Assembly: GCF_901709675.1 (NCBI RefSeq)
Contig: NC_051088.1
Span: 13,681,693 to 13,745,692, forward strand
Origin: Syngnathus acus
Taxonomy: Eukaryota; Chordata; Actinopteri; Syngnathiformes; Syngnathidae
Direction: 5' to 3'
Length of the DNA: 64,000 nt
Shown here piece by piece: positions 9,562-21,600 of the stretch. The position numbers and the translations under genes are program-made. The first letter of the stretch is position 1; each line of letters starts with the position of its first letter. The notes under the pieces were generated by a model. It was not told the DNA's origin. It worked only from the letters and a program-made list of their open reading frames with translations, and searched no databases.

Positions 9562-12500
9562 TTAATGAGGTGGCCTATTTTGTTTTTGTTTTATGCCCAA
9601 CATGTTAGGATTGTTCATTTTGTGATTTGGCAAGCCTACGCGGCTTACAGTTGGAGTGGGCAGCAAGGCAGCCCGAGGCTTTGGAGTTTTTATTTCCGCT
9701 TGACTTCGTGGATTTTCTGAACTACCCCAATTATCCCTTTGAGGACCACGGACTGCTTGATACTTAGGTCTTAGACCCCTACCTCGGATGCCTAATCCTC
9801 TCTTGTACGGTCTTGAGTTCCTTATGTTAGAATCGGGTTCCCTCGAGTCAAAAATTGGGCCTCTCTTGTCCTCGCCTCTTCGAGTCCACATCGGGACTTC
9901 AGTGTCTGTATCCCACCCACCCGGCCCGTGTCCCTGTCTTTGATTGTCAGGTGCCCCTCTCATATCCATTTTGTTATGAGTAAATCTTCTCATGTCAGAG
10001 TCTTGCATCATAAAATCAGGATCAGATCCTTGGTGACCTGGTGAAGGGCAATTCATCACTAAATCGTCCCTCTTGCTTTCTATTGCTCTCGGATGTAAAT
10101 TTCTAGCATCACCAACCCTTTCATCATATGGATTTTCATTGTATCGACCATCTGCGTCTCCCATTCCTCTTCGCTCGTAGCTGTCCTGCATCTCAACTTC
10201 TCTTCTGTTTTGGAATGAATTGTTTTTAGCATGTTCAGGCCATGGCCGTTCCATGCTTGGACCTCTTGGTCTTCGTGACTGCCTGTCAGCCTCTTGAACA
10301 CCGAAACGATCTGAACCACTGCCTGGAACTCTCCTTTCATTGCTTGGTTGTCTGCAGTCCATGTTTTCTGATCCCCATCTTGGCTCAGCAACCCCTCTAC
10401 TAGACTCTCTAAAGTCATTTCCAGGTCCCAGTCTGTCAGGTCTAGCACACATCATATCATCGTTATCTTGGAAAGGCCTTGGATTCCTAAACCCAGGACC
10501 ACCCCAATCATCTTCACAAGATCTTCTAGGCCCAGGAAGCATAGGTGTCTGATCTGGTATGTGCCCTCGCTCTCTCATCATAGGGCCCCTGTGAGCGTTA
10601 AAAGGCCCCTCGGTATTAGATTCAAAATCATCATTACGCTCTGGAAAAGGTTGAGGATTCCTGTCATCATGATGGTCCCAATCATTTTCAAAATGTGTTT
10701 CCCGTTCATCTGGCCAGTGTATTTCAGCGTCTGCGCCTCTACGATCTGGTGCTGGGTATCTGCAATCTGCTGCTTTCCATTTGGCTTGATGACTATTTTC
10801 AAACTCACATTTCCTTCTATGCCTTTGAGCTTGCCTACCATCTCGACCTGATCTGTCGTTATGCCGGTTTCCTGGTCCCATGAACGATGGTCCATTTTCT
10901 CTCCAATTGGGACCTGGTCCCCCTTGATCTCTCTCAAAATTCATCATTTGGAAGTCACTGTCTTCTGGTTCTCGTCTGTCAGGCCCCAAGCCTTCCATGT
11001 GTGGATCTCTAATTTCGCATACTGGCCCTCTGAAATCTTGACCTTCCCTCTCATACTCCAAGTCATCTCTGAAAGGTGGACTTCTCCTGTTGCACTCTGG
11101 GCCCCTCATTTGGGGAAACATTTTATCCGGGCCAGGTTCTCTATCAGAAAGAACACTGCCGTACCTCATTTCTTGCCTATCGGGATGTCTCCTATCAGGC
11201 CCGGGGAAATCTGTGTTTGGACCCAAATGTTCATCCCCTGGTCTGTTGGGAATTCTTGCTTCTGGCATTCTATGTTGCTGGCTTCTGATATCAGGCCCCG
11301 GATGATTTCTTTCTGGTCCTCCTTCAGCCATTTTATGTTCCATAAATGGTTGATTTCTTCTGTTATCAGGCCCTGGATGATTTCTTTCAGCTCCTCCTTC
11401 AGCCATTCTATGTTCCATAAATGGTTGATGTCTTCTGTTATCGGGCCCTGGATGATTTCTTTCAGGTCCTGGTCCCCTAATATCTGGTTCTTTCCAGTCA
11501 TGCAAGACTACCTCCCTATTTGGATTCCCTCTTTCTGACTGAGGGTCCCAAGTTGGTCTACTAGGTTCGAGCCTATCAAGGCCTACCTCATCAACGTGTC
11601 GATCTCCCCAAGGAGCAGAAGGCACATGACCATCTATTGAACTTCTTTTAAATGCGCGCCCTCGCTGATTATTTCTTGGCAATCCCATTTCTCCTCTGCC
11701 AGGCTCGATCGCCCTAAAATTAGAACATTCAGATCTGTTTCTGTCAATGGCCGAACAGTTGATTGGCAATTCCCTCCTCCTTTCATTCCCTGACCCACTG
11801 AAATGTGAGCCTGCAAGTCCTTCTGTGCCGATCCTTTGAAATTCCATATCAGGTTTTCTTCCACTAAGAACACTATCAGCCATAGCTGGATTTCCAATGT
11901 TTAGTTCTTGTGATCTGAAATTGCTACCACCTGGTCCTCTTCTATCATGTAAAGGAATTCTCGTGTCAGTACATAACTTCTCGGGATCATTCCAGTTACA
12001 CATATTGGGTCCTCTGACATCACCCCGTGGTCTGGTGAAATCTGGACCACCCAGTTCTCTCCTGTCAGATACTGGAACTTCTTTTTTAGGATGAATTTTC
12101 CCTTCCCTAGGTCCAGTGCCACGTGAACCACCGGGTCCTCTGCTATCGTGCTTTGAAGGCCCAACATTTGGCACTCCCACTTCAACCTGTGGTTTACGAG
12201 GGTCTACACCAATACTGACTCCTTTTTCAAGACCTTGGTTTTCCATTGCCGTACCTCTCCAGCCAGGCTGATGGACTTTGCTTTCATCTGGTCCATGTTG
12301 CCCTTTTCCGAATGAATCTCCAATTGGACAATTCCAATCAATTGTCTTGCACTCAAACTGTTCTATACTTTGACTGCTGTTAACTCCCATACCGGTTCTT
12401 TGAGCCCTCCAATTTGTTTTTTGAATATTAGAAATCCCATATTGGTTTTGCTGAGCATTATTTTCATTAGTTCTCTTAGGACATTGGTCATGTTTGTTAT

Positions 12501-15500
12501 TTCCTTTAACATTTACATCATTGCTACCTGTAAGTCTTTCTCTAATGCCTCTGTCTGGAACATGTGAGTCAACTCCACGACTAAAACCTTGACCAGGCCC
12601 CAACGAACATATTTCGCCTACATTTTGCTGTCTAATACCGTGTCGGTTTTCTAGTATTGTCATGTCAAGACTATGCACACTCCTTTCAATCCTAATATCG
12701 TACTGTGTTCCTTTGAAATGGTGTGCAGATCGAACGTCTTGTCCCGTAGAGGAAATGCTGGACTGAACATTTCCATAATTTATAGTTAGTCCCGGTCTAT
12801 GCATGGATATGTCTTTGTCTCCTTTCAAGCATTTTTCAATGTTTAGCTTTTCATCTGACAATAATGTAGATGCTGTCTGCAGGTATCTGTCGTCAGAACA
12901 CGTGGATGAATTCGACATTAAAGTACTTTCTTGATGTTGTATGTTTACATCTCTGCCAAGTTTCTGAAAATCCTGAAGCAAAGTCTTACTTTTGATACCG
13001 GGGTTACTACCTTTTATTGTCAAATCTGAAACCCTGTCTTGATTTTGAGAACCCCCAATATTCATGACACCTGCCTTGCATGCTGGTTGTTCTGGCGGCT
13101 CTACTTTTAGACTAGGAACTTCAGGATCTTGCGCTGGATGACTACCCGGTCTTGGACATTTTAGAACACGGCTTATTTCTGGGCCTGAACTTGTGCTTGT
13201 TTCCACAGTTGTATCTAAAGGTCCACCCCCTTGACTCAATATTTCTGAATACTTTTGACCCTCGCTCTCTGTCTTTATTATATTTCGCTCTCCTGAATCT
13301 GAACCCCATATATTAAGCGCTCTCAAAATAATGTTCTTAACATTTGATGTACCTTCAAAATGTTGTTTGTTCACCAAAGTTGCTTCGTTTACAGAAAGCT
13401 GGCAATCTTTTGCTGCTTCCACTGTTGGTGTCAGGTTATTGATTTGTGTCTGGCAAGATGTGACTTTGTGAGATTCATCTGAGGGATTATTATCTACAAC
13501 ACTTGGTTCCACAAACCGTGGATCGGGATCAGGGCTCTCAGGGGAATCCCGGATGGGAGGGTCAATTTCTCTGAGGGGAATCGAACTTTCAAATTTATCT
13601 CCACTTGTCACTGGCTGTTTATTCACCTGTGGAGACGGAACATTAACTGCATTATCAAGCCCACTGGCCTTGTTTTGTAAAGGATCATTGGATTTTGCTT
13701 GTTGTGATGTTTCAACTTTTAAATTGGGTACATTTTCTTGTGAAAAGTCTTCAGACCTATTAGATTTTAAATTATGTTCATCACTGGTATCTCTCATAGA
13801 AAGAGGGGTATTCAATGCCCTAGTATGTTCAAGTTGTCCAGCATCTGGGTTCAACTGACATTTTAAAGGGACATGCATTTGTTTCTCAGTGGGACTAGGG
13901 GATACCCTGAACTCTTCAGGTGCTTGTGGAATCAAATCATTTTCCATGGGAGAGGACGTTGACCTCCTCCGATCATGGGAATGGTGCCGAGTACTGTGCG
14001 ATTTACGGTGACGCGCCTGCCGTTCAGAGTGGTCTCTTCTATGCTTTGACCTATCCCTTTCACTTTTTTTGTGTCTATCTTTTCCTCTGTGTTTCCTGGA
14101 ATGTGAAACGGAACTTTGGCTCGATGGACTTCTGCAGCGGCCTCTTTCACGATGTCTTCGTCTCTTTGGTGATGACCTACGCCTTCTGCTGTGATGTGAA
14201 ATTGAAGAGGTGTAGTTTTGGGGTAAAAAGGAATCCTGAAAATTTGCTGTGCCTCCTTGAAACACATCCTCTTGGATTTGATTGAAAAGGTCATCTTCTG
14301 GATCATAAGGTACATCAGAATCTTCAATCTCACCGGCAGAAGAAGATTTGTCATTTTCGTTTCCATTGTCTGATACTTCAGCTTGTTCTGTAACTGGTGT
14401 AATATTTGAACAAGAAATGGCTTTTTTGTCTTTTTGCCTATCAGTTTGTGACTCCTTGCCGGGAAGAGCGGCAGGCTCTGTTAGACTGCTGGCTTCTTCC
14501 GGCTTTGAATCTTTTGATTCTGAATGTTTGGACTCTGAGTGAATTGTACCACTTGGAAGGGATGCGACTTGACTGAGAGGCAGAGACTTGGAGGGAGAAG
14601 ACTTCATGGAATCACTAGCAGAAAATTGTGCCATAAACATACCAACAGCCTCTCTTTGTTGACGAAGTGCCTCTTCCTGTTCCTTTAACTGTCGCTTTTG
14701 CTCTTCAATCTGTTTATTAAGTTCCTCAAGCATTCGCTGCTGCTCAGTCAGTGTAGCAGCTGAGACGACTATCGTACCTATGGGAAGGTTCTGTGGAACG
14801 GAAGTGAGAGATGAAGTTGGGGGTGGAGTTTTGGCTAAAGACGGTGTTTCAACCGTTGCGGCAATTGCAACTGACGATGGAGGGTTTGACATTTTAGTTT
14901 GATTTGCCTTCTTTGCCTCACATTGGAGATCTTGAAAAATAGTCTCATCCTCTGGATCATAGGCCACATCATCATCCACAGCACTTGTTAATGGAGGCTC
15001 TTCCGAATTACTTTTTCCTTTGCTCTGTGAAGAAACAGTTTTATATCCTCGTGCTGGATCATATTCCTCTTCTGGGTCATAAGGGCGATCAAATTTGTCT
15101 TCCACTTGAATATCTTTGACTTTAGATTTCTGTCCATACTGTTGAACAATTGGATCCATCATTGAGCCAGAAAACACAGTTACCTTCGCGCTCATCGTTG
15201 ACATGTTAGTAGTACAACGTTCCTCATTAGAAACCATGTCAGGACCTTTCTTATCTTTAAACAATGCACCCGAGATAGTTGATCGTGATTTAACATTGGG
15301 GGCTTTGACGTTTGTATCAGGGATGCTGCTAGATGCGGATTGGGTGGATGCAGCAAGAGCTCTGGTAGAAACGGTGGGGTTTGATTTAAAAGGGGTCAGA
15401 TGCGATGGGCGTCCTTCTGCATTGGAAGAAAAATTCGAGGTTGACCCAGGACAAGGAGGCGAGTCAGGTGGGGTTGTGCTTGCAGGGGTCTCAGGATCAT

Positions 15501-15683
15501 AGGGTTGGAAAACCTCCAATTTGTCAGAACCGTAGAGGACTGGAGGTTTTGGGATCCACATAAGGTCTTTAGGGAGAACTTTTGTTTTCTTTTCTTCTAT
15601 TTCCTGAAGTGCACTTCCGAAACGTTTTGCTTTTTGGATAATTACCAAACCAAGAAGAAGATTGGGCCGGTTCTTTTCAAGTC
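9562..15683 (-). CDS. dido1: dido1 last exon: coiled coil, RS-like tract and charged C-terminal repeats
   Basis: A single uninterrupted 6122-nt exon (2040 residues) starting with an acceptor at 15687-15684. Segments in order: four YDPE motifs (near 15500, 15065, 14955, 14300); a coiled coil (LEELNKQIEEQKRQLKEQEE, 14640-14760); an Arg/Ser/His-rich tract resembling splicing factors (13950-14205); a long low-complexity middle; and a C-terminal third rich in Arg, Asp, Gly, Pro and Asn with degenerate GPD-R and RGP units. In mammals the long DIDO3 isoform's last exon carries the equivalent coiled coil and R/D/E-rich tail and is roughly half this length from memory. The full open frame and conserved motifs show it is coding. 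Confidence 0.93.
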
Positions 15684-18600
15684 CTGTAAAGACACAGTAC
15701 GCAAACATTAAACAACCATGCAAACAATATGTTGCTAGTTAAGATAAAGAAAAGAAGACTGTAGTGAGAAAAAGTGTCTAGATTTATATCACGTCTTGAG
15801 CAATATCACACCTGGTCCTTCAAGGGGTTGCAGAATGGATGGAACGGATTCCTTTCCACTAAGTGGTACAATGTAGACATCCTTGATGGAACGGCTGTTG
15901 TTGGAAACTACACCAAAACGCCCTCGGCTGCTGAAGTACGAAAAGAGTGAGACATATGCCACCTCTTCTTCTTCTGTAGCAGGATGGAAACGGATCACGC
16001 ATAACTCCTAACACACAAAAACAACCCAGAAAAATGTATCATGTAAATAATGTTGCATAAGAGAAGTGACTAATACAGTCATCATGGTAAAATATCAGCA
16101 TTTTTTCATCTACAGCTAAAATGAAGGAACAAGATCATTGCTTCAGTACTATTGGGATTGAGTGCCGATGGTGCTTGCCTTTGAAATGTTGGTCTTGAGC
16201 TTGGCAACATATTCCCACACTGTTTGAGGCATGATTCGTCCACCAATTTCAATGCTATCGGGTAGTTCCTAAAGGTAAAAAGAAATGTATTTATAGTTTA
16301 GTGACAAACAATGACAGAGCTGATATGATCAAACGAAAATATTACCAATTTCAGTGTTTCGGCAGATCCTGAAACCAAATAGCACTTGGTAGCAAACTTA
16401 GATACTGTCAACATGTTGAGGAAGCCTTTCCACATTACTTCTTGTTTGGCCAGGAACTGTGACGTTTCACCACTGCTTGGAGATTGAGAGATGACATTTC
16501 TGGAAAACAATCCAACAAAACGAATCCATACTCACACATTAGCCATTTCACACAATTTTACAACGCATAACAAATATTATTACATCATAAGCGTATGTTT
16601 CTATATATACCTTGAGGACATGCCATAGAGTCGGGGATCAGCCGAAGAGGACGGCTTCATTAGGATAGATTTTGGTAATGGTTTTGTTGGTGGAACGGGC
16701 AATTTAGGGACAAATGATGAAGCAGAGCTATCCTCTCTAAGAGAATTATAAGGTGCTGATTGGTTCTTCAATGTATTTGTAGGACCAGGGACGCTACACG
16801 AAGAAGCAGCGTTTCTATTGGCCGCAGTGCGGGGGTCACGCCTCGTAATCGTCACTGTGGAGACGGCCGGAATCACAACGGGCGTGTATGATCTTTTTGA
16901 TGATGTTTTAGAAGTATCTGGGGATGAAGGGGACTCCATGACAGGGGAAGCAGGTGACTCTAAAGTGGAAGAGGCTTGTGAATCCATAATGGGAGAGGCA
17001 GGAGATTCAACCGCAGCAAAGTCGCTTGTGTCAATAACAAGACGGGAAGATGGGTCGAACATAGGGGATGATGAATAATCAAAATCCGGTGCGTCGGGTG
17101 AGTCAGGTGGTGCTCGTAGAGGTGAGTCGTCTCCTGTAGACTTTCTCCACCGTGAAAAATGTTTAGTGCTTGATTCAGACACTTTCGTCTTTTTGGTTGG
17201 GGGTTCGCCTTCCCCTATTTGTCCTTTGAAACAAAGATAGCAACAAAATATTTAAGATAAGTAGGAATGGGAGGATGTACTTATAATATATTTGTTGAAT
17301 TCACCTGTACAGATCTTGCATTTGAGGTCAAACAGGTGAGCCTTGTGTTCTGAGGTAGTGTCTTTAAGCATACAGGTAAGAACATCTGGCAATGCGCTCC
17401 CTTTGGTTGGCTCACTTGTTTTGTTCTTGAGAATGTGAGTAGGAAGACTTTTCTTCTGTTTGCAGGGTAAAAATGTTCAACACAGGAAGTCAATCACATG
17501 ACTGAAATGTCATTATAACAGTAATTATGTCAAAACATCATACTTGAAATAAGATAAATGCTCACATTGCCTAGTGGTCTTTTCTCAGTCTTTGTGATGT
17601 TTAAACAAGGGAGATCAACCTTCACAGCTTCGGGTTTAGGGATGTTTAAAGAGGAAAGATCAACCTTCACAGCTTCAGGCTGCGGCAACGAACCGGATGC
17701 TCTGGCAGCTTCATCTTTAACCTACAAACAAACAGGATTTTATTTATCACAAGGGAAAACTATTCATTTGCACTGCCCGCCTTATTTTTCTTTGGCAGCA
17801 GATATGGGATTTACCTGTGATCTGTCCTTTACATTGTCTGGGGCCTTGGTACCCTGCATGTCCTTTTGGCTCATCCTGACTAGTCTGAAAGGACTGATGT
17901 CTCCTTGCACAACTCGATACAACAAGCCCTAGAGAAAAAAAACAAGTGACTCATCACTCTACATACAGCACCTACAATCTAGATGATACATAAAGAAGTA
18001 AATACATACATAAATGATTATTACTCGATAAACAGCGCCTACCATTTAGATAATAAATAGATAAAATAAATGAATACAAAATAAATCAACTTAATAACCG
18101 AGCAAACCTTGTTTTTGGGATCTTTCAAGTTGAACATAATTGTTCTGTACTTATTCATGTACTTGCTGTCTGTATTGCGAAATATGTCGAACATCTCCAT
18201 CTCAATGCTTGCAACGAGCTTGACAGCATCACTTTCAGACATGGTCAGTTCCTCACAGTCACAAACCCTTGACAAACAAAGAGCGAGTCGATATGTTATG
18301 TACCAATTGTGACCTTCCCTGTCGATTTTGGTATTGCTGAATATACTTACCTTTTGGACAGGATGCCTGTGAGGGAGCGCTGGATGCTCTGTCTGACCTG
18401 GTTATTAGGCAGAGACGGTCTGGAGGGCGGCGCACTTGGTGCAGGTGGCACGGGCAGATTTCGGGTCTCGTTCAGCAGGGTCGGGGCCGAAGGCTTTTGG
18501 CATGAGGTTACCGTCTGGCTCGAAGACGGCTGAAGTCCGGATTGCTTCTTTGGTATTATATATGTTGCCAAAGAGTTCAAAACACCCCCCGTCGAATTGT

Positions 18601-21600
18601 GTTCAGATGTGGTTGAAGATTGTGAGGCCGGACTTGGAGCGGATTTTGTTCTTTTGGGAGGTACGGCGGGATCTGATTCATCAGTTGTTTCAACTGAAGT
18701 GTATCTTTTTGTGGACTCCATCGTGCTGTTATGAGGGGTACTCTGTGGTACAACTGGTTCCGACACAGGTTGAAGTGAGGGACGTGTGTCTGTGGAGGGG
18801 TCCTTTGAAAGTTGTTTTGGGGGAGTTTCAGTGTCTTTTTGTTTACATTCTTTTGAAGCTGTCGGGTGGGAAAAACATGACATTGTGTGAGTATCATTGC
18901 TTGATGGCAACAGAGACATTCCGTACTGTGCAACAAGTCTTAGCCACATCGAGTTCAACATGTGTCAGCGAAAACAATCAGTGAGCAGCATTAAGCTCGA
19001 CTGTTGCTGATCTGACAGCTCTGACAGCTTACTTGCTCATATGGCAGACTGAAAAATCAACAACTGGCCACCACTGTTCTAAAGTAAAGCTCTTGGGTGG
19101 GACAAGCAGTTCAAATCATGGATAGATGGGTTGCTGGAGCATCTGTTCCTCATGAGGTCCAAATGCCATCTTGACAATAATTACTTCGGTGTGTGCATGT
19201 GTGGAAGCGTGTCTGTGGCCTTTCAACATTAACGATATTACAATAAAACTGGTCAAAAAGAATTTGCTATATTTTGAATCAGAGATGCAAGTAAACTGAG
19301 ATTAATTGATGACGGAACGCCAATTGAATAATATTCAAATATAACATACGTATTAATGACTTAGAATGGTGTGTGGTGCGAGAAAGCAATTAGAGCATGA
19401 TTTAGAAAAAATCTCAGTGGCAGCAAGAAACCATATCATTGCAGAAAAGTGTAGATTTTAGATTACAACAAAGCAGAATCTAGAAGTTTGCTATTTCTCA
19501 TGGCATCGTGCCACATCTTAATGCTATACCTGTGCAAACTCAATCGGGGAAGCTGAGATCATTTAATCATAGACTGATGAATATCATAGTACCTGATTGA
19601 TCATACGTAATAATGCAAACCTCAGCCGTATAGGAAAGCAAAAGAGCTAAGAATGAAAAGGCCTACTCTCAGAATACTTAAATAGTATTTATAATCTGTT
19701 GAAAGTGGCCTGATATCTAACAAAATGACTTTGCTCACTTTAAATGTCGGTTTTGTTAATACTGGATTTACAAATGAACCGCATTTGTTAAAAATAACAG
19801 CAAATTGGGCATCTGGATCAAGACCTCATAGAAGCCCGGCAGAGTGTAAACTGCTCTGTAGCCAAAAAAAACACTCAGTTCACCTTTTCCAAACACAAAG
19901 TTGAGCCAGCAGTCTGTGCTTCCCTGACAGTTAAGAAATTACTGAGGCACAACATTCAAAAACAGCTTTTCTCCCAGAATGCAACTTATACAATGCTATC
20001 TTAATTGCGTAGATTTAGTAAAACGATAGATTTTAAATTTCATGGATGATTATATTTTAGTACTATCATTTTGGGCAGAAGACCTTCTAAACTGTAGATA
20101 ATAGACAACGTACGTTTTGTAAATCAACTATACATATCAGATGTCATCGAAGGTTGCGCAACATATATATGTCCACTAGAGGGCGATCACGTAACACTGT
20201 TATATTTTTGCTTGAGTCATTTTTAAGCCATTTCATTGAAACCATACTAGATGCAATGACTATAAATACATTTCATATGCCAAGATTTCAATTGTTTTAT
20301 ACAAAAGCATTGGATGCGTTTTTATGCACTCAGAATGTGCGTGTGTGTGTGTGGGGGGGGGGGGGGGGGGGTGTAAGTGCGTGTGTGTGTGCGCGTGCGT
20401 GCGCATGTACACATTTGAAGAAAATCTTTGGTACCCCTCTTTTAATGAAATAAAAACGCACGGTGGTTAAAACAAAATAATAAAAACAATGTGTAAATGG
20501 GATTAAAATTAAAAAACAAACAAACATTGGTTTTGAATTACGGTTCAACAGAAGGATAAAATCAATTTGACCGTTTGACATGTTCATGATGTGTCTTCTG
20601 AATAGCAATGCAGGTGTCTACAAAATTGTGATCTGTTAGTTGGCCTATTTAAAAGGGAGACAGTCAGTCACTATGCTGTTGGGTGGCATTGTGTATATAT
20701 GGACCAGAGAATAAAAGTAGGAAGTGGAACTTTCCAAATAGCATGATGGCAAGCCACAAATGTCCTATGGACATTGACTATGTCCACAGACGGAACAATG
20801 AAGCTTACCAAGAAACGATTACGGTCATGACGGTGACATGTGGAGGCTGCTACATATGGCACAGGGTGCCTTGAATCTGTACAATGAACTCCCAAGACTA
20901 TCAATATATTTTCAACAGAAACGTGCTGCCCGATGTCAGAAAACGTGTTCAGTGACAGGTCATGTATCTTGCAACAGGATAATGATTTTAAACACACAGC
21001 TAAAATTACTTTTGAATGGCCATGAGCAAAACATTGGACTATTCTGAAGTGGTCTTCCATGAGCCTTGACCTAGGGAGGAACTGAAACATGCCAGTGACT
21101 GACTCATAGTTAAAGTTGTGCAAACAAATATTAAAGATCTACTGTTTTTTTGTCTAGTTTCATGAAACACCAAGACAATTTAAACTCACAATCTATGGGC
21201 AACTTTAAGTCCTCCGTTAACAGAACATGCATGTTTTGGGGAACATGGAAAAAACATGCTGGCACAGGAAGAACATGCAAACGGCATACAAGGAATACCA
21301 GAGCTGAGATTCAAACCTTGAAACCTGTCACCTTTGAGGCAGACGTGCAAACCATTATGTCACTCTGCTGCTCAACTGACCTATGACATCTTCCCTATAA
21401 AACAATCATTTCATCAATAAAGGGTTCCTTTGAACATAATAGTGATGTGTGGTTGTCTTTTTTTTCTTTACAGGGACAGGCAATGTTTGTGATCTTAAGT
21501 GTGTGTAGTGCAAGGAGGCATTATAGCCAAGCACCAGAAGACCTGGCTGGTACACATGTAGAGTATGCGAAAAAAAAAAATTAGGACCAAATTCGCAAGC

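Noticed and set aside
10861-11538. 225-codon plus-strand frame inside dido1
   Set aside because: Antisense shadow of the dido1 last exon, whose minus-strand frame carries the conserved motifs.
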